From assembly GCF_900638025.1 (NCBI RefSeq), contig NZ_LR134481.1, forward strand, positions 1,426,001 to 1,490,000: a stretch of 64,000 bases of DNA. Direction: 5' to 3'. The position numbers were made by a program, and so were the translations under genes. Positions 32,206 through 42,127 of the stretch are shown piece after piece (positions within the stretch are counted from its first letter, which is position 1; each line of letters starts with the position of its first letter). The stretch comes from Haemophilus parainfluenzae. Its GTDB lineage: Bacteria > Pseudomonadota > Gammaproteobacteria > Enterobacterales > Pasteurellaceae. The notes beneath the pieces were generated by a model. It made no database searches. It worked only from the letters and a program-made list of their open reading frames with translations, and had not been told where the DNA came from.

Positions 32206-33723
32206 ATGTGTGGAATTGTCGGTATCGTTAGCCAAAATGCGGTTAACGAATCCATTTATGCAGCATTAACTTTATTACAACATCGAGGCCAAGATGCAGC
32301 GGGGATTGTCACAATCGATGATGAAAACCGCTTTCGCTTACGTAAGTCAAATGGCCTTGTAAGCGATGTGTTCAGACAAGAACATATGTTACGTTTACAA
32401 GGCAATGCTGGGTTAGGACATGTGCGTTATCCAACAGCAGGTAGCTCAAGTGTATCAGAAGCTCAACCTTTCTATGTTAACTCACCTTATGGTTTAACCC
32501 TCGTTCACAATGGCAACTTAACCAATTCAGCCGAATTAAAAGATAAATTATTCAAAGACGCCCGCCGCCATGTGAATACTAATTCCGATTCAGAACTTCT
32601 TCTTAATATTCTCGCCAACCACCTAGACAGAATTAATAAATACCACCTCGATCCACAAGATATTTTTGATGCAGTTCGTGCCACACATAAAGATATCCGT
32701 GGTGCTTATGCATGCTTAGCCATGATTATTGGACATGGTATGGTGGCATTTCGCGATCCTTTTGGTATTCGTCCATTGGTATTAGGTCAGCGTGAAGAAA
32801 ATGGCTCAGTAGAATATATGTTTGCTTCTGAAAGTGTTGCATTAGATGTGGCAGGTTTTGAATTTGTCCGTGATGTTGCGCCAGGTGAAGCCATTTATGT
32901 GACCTTTGATGGCAAACTCTATGCTGAGCAATGTGCCGAAAGTGCGGTCTTAAATCCGTGCATTTTTGAATATGTGTATTTTGCTCGCCCAGATTCGACG
33001 ATAGATCGTGTATCTGTTTATGCGGCACGTGTTCACATGGGCGAATATTTAGGTAAAAAAATTGCAAAAGAATGGGCTGATGAAGTAGACAACATTGATG
33101 TCGTAATTCCTGTACCTGAAACTTCAACTGATATTGCATTACAGATTGCAAAAATTTTAGACAAACCTTATCGTCAAGGCTTTGTTAAAAACCGCTATGT
33201 TGGCCGTACGTTTATTATGCCTGGGCAAGCACAACGTATTAGCTCAGTTCGCCGTAAGCTCAATACGATTAAAGCTGAATTTAAAGATAAAAATGTATTG
33301 TTGGTTGATGATTCCATTGTTCGTGGAACAACATCAGAACAAATTGTATGTATGGCTCGCGCTGCGGGCGCAAAGAAAATTTACTTTGCTTCAGCTGCTC
33401 CAGAAATTCGTTATCCGAATGTGTACGGCATTGATATGCCAACAAAACAAGAGCTTATAGCCTGCGGTCGTAGTGTCGAAGAAATCGCGAAATTGATCGG
33501 AGTGGACAAATTGATCTTCCAAGATCTTGAAGCATTAACAGAATCCGTTCGTCAAGAAAACCCGGCAATTCAAGGTTTTGATTGTTCAGTATTTACTGGG
33601 GAATATATTACGGGCGATATCACGCCAGAATATCTCGATAACATTGCTTTTCAACGTAACGATTCAGCAAAGAAAAAACGTGAAAAAGATGCGAGTAATC
33701 TCGAAATCCATAATGAAGGATAA
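32206..33723 (+). CDS. purF: Amidophosphoribosyltransferase
   Basis: A 505-residue enzyme for the first committed step of purine synthesis, transferring ammonia from glutamine to PRPP. The N-terminal nucleophile Cys2 (MCGIVGI) is exposed after Met removal, and the PRPP-binding motif [13 protein letters not shown] is at about 365-377. It is the class without a cleaved propeptide. A PurR site is not evident immediately upstream of cvpA. A terminator follows. Confidence 0.97.
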   Translation: MCGIVGIVSQNAVNESIYAALTLLQHRGQDAAGIVTIDDENRFRLRKSNGLVSDVFRQEHMLRLQGNAGLGHVRYPTAGSSSVSEAQPFYVNSPYGLTLVHNGNLTNSAELKDKLFKDARRHVNTNSDSELLLNILANHLDRINKYHLDPQDIFDAVRATHKDIRGAYACLAMIIGHGMVAFRDPFGIRPLVLGQREENGSVEYMFASESVALDVAGFEFVRDVAPGEAIYVTFDGKLYAEQCAESAVLNPCIFEYVYFARPDSTIDRVSVYAARVHMGEYLGKKIAKEWADEVDNIDVVIPVPETSTDIALQIAKILDKPYRQGFVKNRYVGRTFIMPGQAQRISSVRRKLNTIKAEFKDKNVLLVDDSIVRGTTSEQIVCMARAAGAKKIYFASAAPEIRYPNVYGIDMPTKQELIACGRSVEEIAKLIGVDKLIFQDLEALTESVRQENPAIQGFDCSVFTGEYITGDITPEYLDNIAFQRNDSAKKKREKDASNLEIHNEG

Positions 33724-33739
33724 AACAGTCTAAAAGTAT

Positions 33740-33778
33740 AAAGCACCAAATTCGATGAAGAGTTTGGTGCTTTTTCTT
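33740..33778 (+). terminator. Terminator of cvpA-purF
   Basis: AAAGCACCAAA (33740-33750) pairs with TTTGGTGCTTT (33763-33773), followed by TTCTTTTT. Confidence 0.85.
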
Positions 33779-33795
33779 TTTAATTTAAAACGAAG

Positions 33796-33841
33796 AAAAA
33801 AATAACCGCACTTGATATATTTAAAGTGCGGTTATTTTTTT
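33796..33841. terminator. Inverted uptake-signal terminator (dacB)
   Basis: AAAAAATAACCGCACTT (33796-33812) faces AAGTGCGGTTATTTTTT (33824-33840), a perfect 17-bp stem. It ends dacB on the minus strand and can back up the purF terminator on the plus strand. Confidence 0.85.
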
Positions 33842-33848
33842 ATGTGTT

Positions 33849-35288
33849 TTAGTCTTTATAAAAATCGTTATAAAGTGTACTTTCAAATTGCACAAGTGGA
33901 GCGCGTTTCGTTTTACTTTCTAAATCGCCAGTGGAGTAACCATTGATAAATTGAACGAAAGCCAGTTTTTCACCTTGAGCATTGGTCATAAAACCAGCAA
34001 GGTTATAAACGCCTTTTAATGAGCCTGTTTTCGCAATGACATTTTTAACCAATGGTGGATTAATTAAGCTGCCGCGTCCGCTGATGGTGCCATCTACACC
34101 TGCGATCGGGAAAGTTTCCATTAAATGCAGTGTATCTTCATTTTTAGCGATGTACTCCAACACAGACAGCATAGTTTTCGGTGCAACCAAATTGTGACGA
34201 GAAAGGCCAGAACCATCAGCTAAAATGCTGTTGCCAAATTTAATGCCTTGTTTTTGTAATACTGATTTAACTGCCAATGTACCTAATTGAAATGAAGCCG
34301 GGCGTTTATAGTAATTGTAGGCTACTGCTCTGAATAGGGCATCTGCAATTTGGTTATCTGATTTTTTCATCATTTTTTTCAATAACTCAGGCAGTGGTTT
34401 AGATAAATGTTGTGCAAGTTTTTGCCCTTGCTGCGGTTTTTGAGGCTGTTTCACTTTACCTGTAAATTCGATACCAAGACGTTTTAATTGATGTTGAATA
34501 ATGGCAGCTGCATAGGCATCCGGATCTTGTACTGCAAAACTAAGTCCAAAAGGTTTTGCTTGACGCGCAATACAGCCTTTAACTTGATAGCGATTATTGT
34601 CGTGAACAACGACGTCTAACTGGCAATAACCAGCCTCTTGTTGATCCACAATGTAAACTTGCCCGAAAACTTGAATAGGGAATTGAGCAGGAACATTAAT
34701 TTTGACTGTTTCACCCACAGGTTGATTTGCATCCAGTTCTGCATAAAAACAGTTATTATCAATATTTGCTGCTGCAGGAGGGGAGTTAAAGCACATGGTG
34801 AGATCGTTCCAAATCCAACCTAACCCACGGTCGTGGCTAGCAAAGACAGAAGTATCTAACACAAGATCGCCATTAATCTTCTGAATACCTTGATTTTTTA
34901 AATTAGCGAGTAGGGTATAAAGTTGTCCACTGGTGAGATCAGGATCGCCAGTAAATTGCACAACAAGATCATCTTCTAAGGTATTATTCTGAATTTTTCC
35001 GTTACTTAAAAGTGAAGTCTCAAACTGGAAGGTATCACCTAATACTAATTTAGCTGCTACAGCGGTAAAGATTTTTTGTGTGCTAGCAGGTAACATAAAC
35101 GCTGAACCATTGTAATCTGCGATAATTTGATCGTTATTGAGGTTTTTAGCAATAATACTGGCAGACGCGCCTTCTGGTAAATAGTGGGTGATAGAGGCCA
35201 CATCAACTTTAGCCATAGAAGAAAAAGAAAATCCGAATGTGACAAATGCGGCCTTAAGTGCGGTCGAAATAGAAGATTTTTTAGTCAT
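33849..35288 (-). CDS. dacB: D-alanyl-D-alanine carboxypeptidase/endopeptidase (PBP4)
   Basis: A 479-residue periplasmic class C penicillin-binding protein that trims and cleaves peptidoglycan cross-links. A signal peptide covers about residues 1-26. The active-site S69-T-Q-K72 motif, the SDN motif in [11 protein letters not shown], and KTG in [10 protein letters not shown] are all present. The start at 35288 (MTKKSS) is preferred to one 11 codons upstream. It is divergent from greA, as in E. coli and H. influenzae. An uptake signal lies in the signal-peptide codons (STALK). Confidence 0.95.
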   Translation of the reverse strand: MTKKSSISTALKAAFVTFGFSFSSMAKVDVASITHYLPEGASASIIAKNLNNDQIIADYNGSAFMLPASTQKIFTAVAAKLVLGDTFQFETSLLSNGKIQNNTLEDDLVVQFTGDPDLTSGQLYTLLANLKNQGIQKINGDLVLDTSVFASHDRGLGWIWNDLTMCFNSPPAAANIDNNCFYAELDANQPVGETVKINVPAQFPIQVFGQVYIVDQQEAGYCQLDVVVHDNNRYQVKGCIARQAKPFGLSFAVQDPDAYAAAIIQHQLKRLGIEFTGKVKQPQKPQQGQKLAQHLSKPLPELLKKMMKKSDNQIADALFRAVAYNYYKRPASFQLGTLAVKSVLQKQGIKFGNSILADGSGLSRHNLVAPKTMLSVLEYIAKNEDTLHLMETFPIAGVDGTISGRGSLINPPLVKNVIAKTGSLKGVYNLAGFMTNAQGEKLAFVQFINGYSTGDLESKTKRAPLVQFESTLYNDFYKD

Positions 35289-35440
35289 TTTTAGTTCTGT
35301 TTTGGTTGCTATTTTTCTCAAGAAGAATAATAATAAGCCTCGAATTCAATAGAGTAAATCATTTTTTATTTTTCATTGACTGCGGCAAAGTTGTAAAACA
35401 TTGTCGTGGTTTTATTTTGACCAAATTTCAAGGAAAAAGA

Positions 35441-35917
35441 ATGAAGCAAATTCCAATGACTGTACGTGGTGCAGATCTATTACGCGAAGAATTAGATTTC
35501 TTAAAAAATGAGCGTCGTCCTGAAATTATTAAGGCGATTGCTGAGGCTCGTGAGCATGGTGACTTAAAAGAAAATGCAGAATATCATGCTGCACGTGAGC
35601 AACAAGGTTTTTGTGAGGGACGCATTCAAGAAATTGAAGGGAAACTTGCAAATTGTCAGGTTATTGATGTCACTAAATTGCCTAATAATGGTAAAGTGAT
35701 TTTTGGTGCGACAGTGGTATTAATGAATACGGATACTGATGAAGAAGTCACTTACCAAATCGTGGGCGATGATGAGGCGGATATTAAATCAGGTTTGATT
35801 TCTGTGAATTCACCGATTGCTCGTGGCTTGGTGGGAAAAGAGTTGGATGATACCGTAAATATTACCACACCAGGTGGAACGGTTGAGTTCGAGATTATTG
35901 AAGTCAATTACATCTAA
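35441..35917 (+). CDS. greA: Transcription elongation factor GreA
   Basis: A 158-residue factor that enters the RNA polymerase secondary channel and stimulates cleavage of backtracked RNA. The N-terminal coiled coil has the acidic tip [14 protein letters not shown] (about residues 40-53), with the usual D/E residues, and the C-terminal globular domain ends in FEIIEVNYI. The start at 35441 with AAGGAAAAAGA upstream gives MKQIPMT, as in E. coli. A terminator hairpin follows. Confidence 0.96.
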   Translation: MKQIPMTVRGADLLREELDFLKNERRPEIIKAIAEAREHGDLKENAEYHAAREQQGFCEGRIQEIEGKLANCQVIDVTKLPNNGKVIFGATVVLMNTDTDEEVTYQIVGDDEADIKSGLISVNSPIARGLVGKELDDTVNITTPGGTVEFEIIEVNYI

Positions 35918-35923
35918 AAAAAC

Positions 35924-35949
35924 ATCCCCTCTAATCGAATCGAGGGGAT
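35924..35949. terminator. Bidirectional terminator (greA/yhbY)
   Basis: ATCCCCTC (35924-35931) pairs with GAGGGGAT (35942-35949), with A-rich sequence on the left and a modest T/A stretch on the right, between convergent genes. Confidence 0.75.
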
Positions 35950-35954
35950 AACAA

Positions 35955-36254
35955 TTATTTACGAGGTAGCTGGATTTTACCTTCTTCGCTTGGTCGATAG
36001 AGCACCAAAATATGCCCGATTGTTTGAACATTAGATGATTGTGTTTCACGTACAATTGCATCAATGATTAACTGTTTAGTTTCGCGATCTGCACCAGCAA
36101 TTTTTACTTTGATTAATTCGTGATGATTTAATGCATTATCGATTTCGGCTAATACACCTTCAGTTAAGCCGTTACCGCCAAGCATGACGACAGGGCTAAG
36201 GTGATGAGCAAGTCCTTTTAAAAATTGTTTTTGTTTTGTTGATAAGATTATCAT
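35955..36254 (-). CDS. yhbY: CRM-domain ribosome assembly protein YhbY
   Basis: A 99-residue RNA-binding protein of the CRM/YhbY family, which associates with pre-50S particles. The GxxG-like loop (MLGGNGLTEGV, about 22-32) and the KVKIAG...ET region are characteristic. It is divergent from rlmE, another 50S maturation gene, and convergent with greA. Confidence 0.93.
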   Translation of the reverse strand: MIILSTKQKQFLKGLAHHLSPVVMLGGNGLTEGVLAEIDNALNHHELIKVKIAGADRETKQLIIDAIVRETQSSNVQTIGHILVLYRPSEEGKIQLPRK

Positions 36255-36421
36255 AAGGGAATCCTTTAAATAAATGAATATGAGTCATAAAAAGACCGAA
36301 AAGAGCGGTCAGAAAAAACGTGGTTTTTCAGCACTTTTTGGTAAGTCTAGTCTTGAATTTGGCAGATTGTACCCAAATATAGACGAAACTACTACAAAAA
36401 ATAGTACAAAAGATAGAGATT

Positions 36422-37054
36422 ATGGGAAAGAAAAAACGTTCGGCGAGTTCTTCTCGTTGGCTAAACGAACATTTTAAAGATCCGTTTGTTCAGAAAGCAC
36501 ATAAACAAAAATTACGCTCGCGTGCTTACTTTAAGTTAGATGAAATTCAACAAACGGATAAATTGTTTAAACCGGGAATGACCGTGGTGGATCTTGGTGC
36601 CGCACCAGGCGGTTGGTCACAATACGTTGTGAGCCAGATTGGCGGAAAAGGCAGAGTGATTGCTTGTGATATTTTAGATATGAATCCAATTGTCGGTGTA
36701 GATTTCTTGCAAGGTGATTTTCGTGATGAAAATGTACTGAATGCATTATTAGAACGAGTTGGTGAAGCAAAAGTTGATGTAGTGATGTCTGATATGGCGC
36801 CCAATTTTAGTGGTATGCCATCGGTTGATATTCCACGCGCAATGTATTTGGTAGAGCTAGCCTTAGATATGTGTAAGCAAGTTTTGGCGAAAAAAGGCAG
36901 TTTTGTGGTCAAAGTATTCCAGGGAGAAGGCTTCGATGAGTATTTGCGTGAAATTCGTTCACTGTTTAGTGTTGTAAAAGTACGTAAACCAGAGGCCTCT
37001 CGTGGACGTTCTCGCGAAGTTTATATTGTAGCGAGTGGTTATAAAGGCGAATAA
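36422..37054 (+). CDS. rlmE: 23S rRNA 2'-O-methyltransferase (U2552)
   Basis: A 210-residue SAM-dependent enzyme (FtsJ/RrmJ) that methylates U2552 in the 23S A-loop at a late step of 50S assembly. The catalytic K-D-K-E tetrad is at K38, D124, K164 and E199, identical to E. coli positions, and the SAM motif [11 protein letters not shown] is at 57-67. It precedes ftsH, the conserved heat-shock pair. Confidence 0.97.
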   Translation: MGKKKRSASSSRWLNEHFKDPFVQKAHKQKLRSRAYFKLDEIQQTDKLFKPGMTVVDLGAAPGGWSQYVVSQIGGKGRVIACDILDMNPIVGVDFLQGDFRDENVLNALLERVGEAKVDVVMSDMAPNFSGMPSVDIPRAMYLVELALDMCKQVLAKKGSFVVKVFQGEGFDEYLREIRSLFSVVKVRKPEASRGRSREVYIVASGYKGE

Positions 37055-37137
37055 TTGCTTTGATAGCTTTTCATTGTGTCACGGATGAGATAGTATCTCG
37101 TTTTATTTTAATTAACTTAAGAAAGGCAGGTTAAACC

Positions 37138-39045
37138 TTGAACGATATGGTCAAAAATCTAGTTCTATGGGTTGTGGTTGCAGTTGTCATGATGACGGCT
37201 TACCAAAGTTTTAACTCCAATGGTGTGAGTGACTCAACAGATTACACAACTTTTGTGTATGATGTGAGTAATAGTCAAGTGAAAGAAGCGCGTTTTGATG
37301 CGAATGAAATCACTGTGACCAAAAATGACGGTTCTAAATATATGACCGTTATGCCACCGTTGGAAGATAAAAAACTCTTAGATGACTTATTAAATAAAAA
37401 AGTCAAAATCGAAGGTACGCCTTTTGAAAAACGCAGTTTATTATCACAAATTTTGATTTCTTGGTTCCCAATGCTATTCCTTGTGGGTGTATGGATTTTC
37501 TTCATGCGACAAATGCAAGGTGGTGGTGGCAAAGCCATGAGCTTTGGTAAAAGCCGCGCGAAAATGCTGAACCAAGACCAAATCAAAGTCACTTTTGCAG
37601 ATGTCGCAGGTTGTGATGAAGCAAAAGAAGAAGTCGGTGAAGTAGTTGATTTCTTGCGTGAACCGAAAAAATTCCAAAACCTTGGTGGTAAAATTCCAAA
37701 AGGGATTTTAATGGTAGGTCCTCCAGGTACAGGTAAAACCTTATTAGCGAAAGCTATTGCGGGTGAAGCAAAAGTGCCTTTCTTTACCATTTCAGGTTCT
37801 GACTTTGTGGAGATGTTTGTAGGGGTTGGTGCTTCTCGTGTACGTGATATGTTCGAGCAAGCGAAGAAAAACGCACCTTGCCTCATCTTTATTGATGAAA
37901 TCGATGCGGTAGGTCGCCAACGTGGCGCTGGTTTAGGTGGTGGACACGATGAGCGTGAACAAACCCTTAACCAGATGTTAGTTGAAATGGATGGTTTCGG
38001 TGGTAACGAAGGTGTAATTGTTATTGCAGCAACTAACCGTCCAGATGTACTTGATCCAGCATTAACTCGTCCAGGTCGTTTTGACCGTCAAGTTGTCGTG
38101 GGTTTACCGGATGTGAAAGGTCGTGAGCAAATTTTAAAAGTTCACATGCGTAAAGTTCCTGTGGCTGGTGATGTTGATGCGATGACACTTGCTCGTGGTA
38201 CACCAGGTTATTCAGGTGCGGATTTAGCGAACTTGGTTAATGAAGCGGCATTATTTGCTGCACGTAGCAATAAACGTACTGTATCGATGCTTGAGTTTGA
38301 AAAAGCCAAAGATAAGATCAATATGGGACCTGAGCGTCGTACCATGATCATGACGGATAAACAAAAAGAATCGACAGCGTTCCATGAAGCGGGTCATGCG
38401 ATTGTGGGTTACTTAGTGCCTGAACATGATCCTGTACATAAAGTCACGATTATTCCTCGTGGCCGCGCATTAGGTGTGACTTTCTTCTTGCCTGAAGGCG
38501 ATCAAATTAGTATCAGCCAAAAACAATTAGAAAGTAAACTTTCAACACTTTATGCGGGACGCTTAGCAGAAGATTTGATTTACGGTGAAGAAAATATTTC
38601 TACCGGTGCGTCTAACGATATTAAAGTGGCAACCAATATTGCACGTAATATGGTGACCCAATGGGGCTTCTCAGATAAACTCGGTCCAATTCTTTATACC
38701 GAAGATGAAGGCGAAGTGTTCTTAGGGCGCTCAATGGCTAAAGCAAAACATATGTCAGATGAAACGGCGCATGCGATTGATGAGGAAGTACGTGCGATTG
38801 TAAATCGTAACTATGCGAGAGCTAGACAGATTTTGATCGACAATATGGATATTCTTCATGCTATGAAAGATGCGTTAGTGAAATATGAAACCATTGAAGA
38901 AGAACAAATCAAACAGTTGATGAATCGTGAACCTGTTACCCCGCCATCAGGTTGGGAAGATAACAAAGACACAAAACCAACAGCAAAACCGCAGGAAGAG
39001 AAAACTGAAAATGCGGTTAATCATTCAGAAGATCCTGAAGCATAA
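37138..39045 (+). CDS. ftsH: ATP-dependent zinc metalloprotease FtsH
   Basis: A 635-residue membrane-bound AAA+ protease that degrades misassembled membrane proteins and regulators such as LpxC. Two helices (about 5-23 and 103-122) flank a periplasmic domain. Walker A GPPGTGKT is at 194-201, the pore loop region and SRH follow, and the zinc site HEAGH is near 417-421. The C-terminal tail is charged and divergent. A TTG at 37138 fits the AGGCAGG ribosome site 7 bases away; an ATG at 37147, giving MVKNLVLW as in E. coli-like annotation, is the alternative. A terminator follows. Confidence 0.95.
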   Translation: MNDMVKNLVLWVVVAVVMMTAYQSFNSNGVSDSTDYTTFVYDVSNSQVKEARFDANEITVTKNDGSKYMTVMPPLEDKKLLDDLLNKKVKIEGTPFEKRSLLSQILISWFPMLFLVGVWIFFMRQMQGGGGKAMSFGKSRAKMLNQDQIKVTFADVAGCDEAKEEVGEVVDFLREPKKFQNLGGKIPKGILMVGPPGTGKTLLAKAIAGEAKVPFFTISGSDFVEMFVGVGASRVRDMFEQAKKNAPCLIFIDEIDAVGRQRGAGLGGGHDEREQTLNQMLVEMDGFGGNEGVIVIAATNRPDVLDPALTRPGRFDRQVVVGLPDVKGREQILKVHMRKVPVAGDVDAMTLARGTPGYSGADLANLVNEAALFAARSNKRTVSMLEFEKAKDKINMGPERRTMIMTDKQKESTAFHEAGHAIVGYLVPEHDPVHKVTIIPRGRALGVTFFLPEGDQISISQKQLESKLSTLYAGRLAEDLIYGEENISTGASNDIKVATNIARNMVTQWGFSDKLGPILYTEDEGEVFLGRSMAKAKHMSDETAHAIDEEVRAIVNRNYARARQILIDNMDILHAMKDALVKYETIEEEQIKQLMNREPVTPPSGWEDNKDTKPTAKPQEEKTENAVNHSEDPEA

Positions 39046-39049
39046 AATT

Positions 39050-39080
39050 AAAGCCTTCCTAATTGGGAAGGCTTTTTATT
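39050..39080 (+). terminator. Terminator of rlmE-ftsH
   Basis: AAAGCCTTCC (39050-39059) pairs with GGAAGGCTTT (39066-39075), followed by TTATTTATT. Confidence 0.85.
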
Positions 39081-39158
39081 TATTATTTCATTCTTTTCAT
39101 TACTATATTCCGTTATAATCTAACCTTTCAAATTTGATTTAAAAATTGACCGCACTTT

Positions 39159-39986
39159 ATGAAACTTTATGCTAATAACAAATGTCTAGATTTATCATTT
39201 CCTCAAATTATGGGAATTTTGAATTTCACGCCCGATTCATTTTCAGATAGCGGACAGTTTTTTAGTCTAGACAAGGCATTATTTCAAGTTGAAAAAATGC
39301 TTAAAGAAGGTGCAACAATTATTGATATTGGCGGGGAATCAACTCGACCAATGGCAGAAGAAGTGTCTGAAACTGAAGAGTTGCAACGAGTAATACCTCT
39401 TGTTGAAGCGGTGCAAAAACGTTTTGATTGTTGGATTTCAGTGGATACCTCTAAAGCAATAGTAATGCAAGAAGCAGCTAAGGTTGGCATGGATTTAATC
39501 AATGATATTCGTGCTTTACGTGAACCCGGTGCACTCGAAATAGCAGGACAGTTGAATTTACCAACTTGTATCATGCATATGCAAGGACAGCCGCGCACAA
39601 TGCAGACTAATCCGCATTATGATGATGTGGTTCAAGATGTTTATCAGTTTTTAGAAGCTCGGACTCAAGTTTGTCTAGAGGCAGGAATTGCCAAAGAAAA
39701 TATTATTTGGGATATGGGGTTTGGTTTTGGTAAGACCGTGCAGCATAATTATAAACTTTTACAGCAGTTAGCTCACTTTTGTGAAAGTGGTTATCCCATT
39801 TTAGTAGGCCTTTCACGTAAATCGATGATTGGTGCCGTATTAGATAAACCCGTGACTGAACGTGTTGTGGGAAGTGTAGCTGGCGCACTAATTGCTGTGC
39901 AAAATGGAGCAACAATTTTGCGCGTACATGATGTGGCAGCAACGGTAGATGCTTTGAAAGTATGGCAAGCAACACAACAAGTGTAA
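39159..39986 (+). CDS. folP: Dihydropteroate synthase
   Basis: A 275-residue TIM-barrel enzyme of folate synthesis, the sulfonamide target. The pterin/pyrophosphate loop NFTPDSFSDSG (about 23-33), GGESTRP (about 60-66) and SRKSMIG (about 223-229) motifs are intact. The ATG directly follows an uptake signal (GACCGCACTTT at 39148-39158), which occupies the place of the Shine-Dalgarno sequence; none is visible, so initiation may rely on an unstructured leader. Confidence 0.96.
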   Translation: MKLYANNKCLDLSFPQIMGILNFTPDSFSDSGQFFSLDKALFQVEKMLKEGATIIDIGGESTRPMAEEVSETEELQRVIPLVEAVQKRFDCWISVDTSKAIVMQEAAKVGMDLINDIRALREPGALEIAGQLNLPTCIMHMQGQPRTMQTNPHYDDVVQDVYQFLEARTQVCLEAGIAKENIIWDMGFGFGKTVQHNYKLLQQLAHFCESGYPILVGLSRKSMIGAVLDKPVTERVVGSVAGALIAVQNGATILRVHDVAATVDALKVWQATQQV

Positions 39987-40058
39987 GAACAGATTTTATA
40001 TGTTGTAGAATAAATGATTTCTGCAACATCAATTATTTAAATTTATTAAGGAATAAAC

Positions 40059-41393
40059 ATGGCAAATCGTAAATATTTTGGTACAGATGGCGTGCGTGGT
40101 AAAGTGGGTACTTATCCAATCACGCCAGATTTCGCATTGAAATTAGGTTGGGCAGCGGGTAAAGTTTTAGCCTCTCAAGGTTCTCGCACGGTATTAATCG
40201 GGAAAGATACTCGTATTTCGGGTTATATGTTGGAATCTGCATTAGAAGCGGGTTTAGCGGCAGCTGGTTTATCGGCAGCCTTTACTGGTCCAATGCCAAC
40301 TCCTGCTATAGCTTATTTAACGCGTACATTCCGTGCTGAAGCAGGGATTGTTATTTCTGCATCACATAATCCTTATTATGATAATGGAATTAAATTCTTT
40401 TCTGCGCAAGGAACCAAACTACCCGATCATATTGAGGAGGCTATTGAAGCATTGCTTGAGCAATCAATGGACTGTGTGGAGTCGGCTGATTTAGGTAAAG
40501 CAAGCCGTATAAATGATGCGGCAGGACGTTATATTGAATTTTGTAAAAGTACTTTCCCGGCACATCTTGATTTAGAAGGTTATAAAATTGTGGTGGATTG
40601 TGCAAATGGTGCAACTTACCATATTGCGCCCAACGTATTAAGAGAATTAGGCGCAGAGGTTATTGAAATAGGTACAGAGCCAAATGGGATTAATATCAAT
40701 GAAAAATGTGGCGCAACTGATGTAAAAGCGTTACAGGAAAAAGTGCTTGAAACTAAAGCGGATGTTGGTCTCGCTTATGATGGTGATGGTGACCGTATTA
40801 TGATGGTGGATCACTTAGGTAATAAAGTCGATGGAGACCAAATTCTTTTCATTATTGCTCGTGAAGCTCTACGTTCAGGTCAATTAAAAGGTGGCGTAGT
40901 TGGGACATTAATGAGTAATATGAGCTTAGAGATTGCTTTAAAAATGTTAGGTGTACCTTTTGTGCGGGCTAATGTAGGCGACCGTTATGTATTAGAAAAA
41001 ATGGTAGAGCATAACTGGACGTTAGGTGGAGAAAATTCTGGACATATTATCATTGCAGATAAGAATACGACGGGTGATGGTATTATTGCGTCTCTAGCAG
41101 TCTTAAGTGCAATGGTTAAACATCGTTTATCTTTAAACGAATTAGCTAGTGCGGTGAAATTATTTCCACAAGTTTTAATCAATGTCCATTTTTCCGGTGG
41201 GGCTAATCCATTAGAAAGCAAAGCGGTAAAGGTGGTAGCTGCTGATGTGGAAAAACGCTTAGAAGGTAAAGGTCGAATTTTACTGCGTAAGTCTGGTACA
41301 GAGCCACTTATTCGCGTAATGGTGGAATGTGAAGACGGCGCACTTGCAAAACAATGCGCAGAAGAAATTGCAGAAGCAGTAAAAGCGAATTAA
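40059..41393 (+). CDS. glmM: Phosphoglucosamine mutase
   Basis: A 444-residue enzyme that converts glucosamine-6-phosphate to glucosamine-1-phosphate for UDP-GlcNAc, and hence peptidoglycan and lipid A. The phosphoserine is S102 in ISASHNP, the metal loop DGDGDR is near 242-247, and the C-terminal phosphate loop [12 protein letters not shown] is near 417-428. The gene follows folP as in E. coli. It is closed by a GC-rich terminator. Confidence 0.97.
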   Translation: MANRKYFGTDGVRGKVGTYPITPDFALKLGWAAGKVLASQGSRTVLIGKDTRISGYMLESALEAGLAAAGLSAAFTGPMPTPAIAYLTRTFRAEAGIVISASHNPYYDNGIKFFSAQGTKLPDHIEEAIEALLEQSMDCVESADLGKASRINDAAGRYIEFCKSTFPAHLDLEGYKIVVDCANGATYHIAPNVLRELGAEVIEIGTEPNGININEKCGATDVKALQEKVLETKADVGLAYDGDGDRIMMVDHLGNKVDGDQILFIIAREALRSGQLKGGVVGTLMSNMSLEIALKMLGVPFVRANVGDRYVLEKMVEHNWTLGGENSGHIIIADKNTTGDGIIASLAVLSAMVKHRLSLNELASAVKLFPQVLINVHFSGGANPLESKAVKVVAADVEKRLEGKGRILLRKSGTEPLIRVMVECEDGALAKQCAEEIAEAVKAN

Positions 41394-41397
41394 TTGA

Positions 41398-41420
41398 ATG
41401 GGGGCTTGCCCCCATTTTTG
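41398..41420 (+). terminator. Terminator of glmM
   Basis: ATGGGGGC and GCCCCCAT form a perfect 8-bp stem with a TT loop (41398-41415), followed by TTTTG. Confidence 0.85.
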
Positions 41421-41462
41421 ATCATAAAATTTATCTTTTATTATTTTTAGGAAAGCAAATAG

Positions 41463-41945
41463 ATGAAAGTTTTTATTATGCGACATGGGGAAGCTGAAGC
41501 TGTGTCTTCATCAGATGAGACTCGGCGTTTAACCGGCTATGGACGTAAACAATCAATATCACAAGGTCAATGGCTTAAAACACATCTAAATTCAACCGCA
41601 CTTTCAGTTCAGAAAGTGATTGTCAGTCCTTATGTTCGTGCTCAAGAAACGTTTGAGCTCGTCAATTTAGCGTTAGACAATATTCTTAATGATGTTGAAA
41701 CTTGGAGTGGAGTTACACCTTACGGGAATGCGACGCTGGTAGCAGATTATTTATCTGTTTTACAGAAACAAGGTGTTGAAAGTGTTTTGCTCGTTTCTCA
41801 TTTACCTTTAGTAGGGAGCATTGTTTCAGAGCTTTATGGCAAGCGAAATCCAATCAGTTTTTACCCTTCAACGATTGTTCAAATTGACTGGAATGGTGAA
41901 GAAGGTATTATTGAAGCCTGCAATTCTTATAAAGAACATGATTAA
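41463..41945 (+). CDS. sixA: Phosphohistidine phosphatase SixA
   Basis: A 160-residue histidine-phosphatase-superfamily protein. The catalytic RHG is at residues 7-9 (MRHGEAE), and SHLPLVGS near 114-121 supplies the second histidine. SixA in E. coli dephosphorylates HPr-type His phosphates of the nitrogen PTS. An uptake signal encodes part of residues 46-50. Nothing is unusual; it is the last gene before the repeat-protein island. Confidence 0.92.
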   Translation: MKVFIMRHGEAEAVSSSDETRRLTGYGRKQSISQGQWLKTHLNSTALSVQKVIVSPYVRAQETFELVNLALDNILNDVETWSGVTPYGNATLVADYLSVLQKQGVESVLLVSHLPLVGSIVSELYGKRNPISFYPSTIVQIDWNGEEGIIEACNSYKEHD

Positions 41946-42080
41946 AAGTGATTAAAGAGAGCAGGGTAAATAAGTTTTATTTGATTCGCTTTTTAATAAA
42001 TGCAAAAAATTCAATTACTAGAGATGTGTTTTTGGGGTGTATTCTTTTTTCTTTTTTGATAGACTGGAGGGGAGCTATAT

Positions 42081-42109
42081 TTGAATAGCTTTATATTAAC
42101 CACTATAAT
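42081..42109 (+). promoter_or_regulatory. Promoter of the 109-residue repeat protein
   Basis: TTGAAT (42081-42086), a 17-base spacer and a perfect TATAAT (42104-42109) lie only 18 bases before the ATG. A transcript starting about 42116 would have a leader of about 12 bases holding just AGGAGA. Confidence 0.6.
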
Positions 42110-42127
42110 CATGCTAGGAGAGTAGTT

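Noticed and set aside
36274..36477. A 67-codon plus-strand frame before rlmE
   Set aside because: It overlaps the rlmE start, has no conserved features, and the region reads better as the rlmE/yhbY promoter region.
37138..37146. A frameshift or missing start in ftsH
   Set aside because: TTG with a good ribosome site, or ATG three codons later, both give a normal protein.
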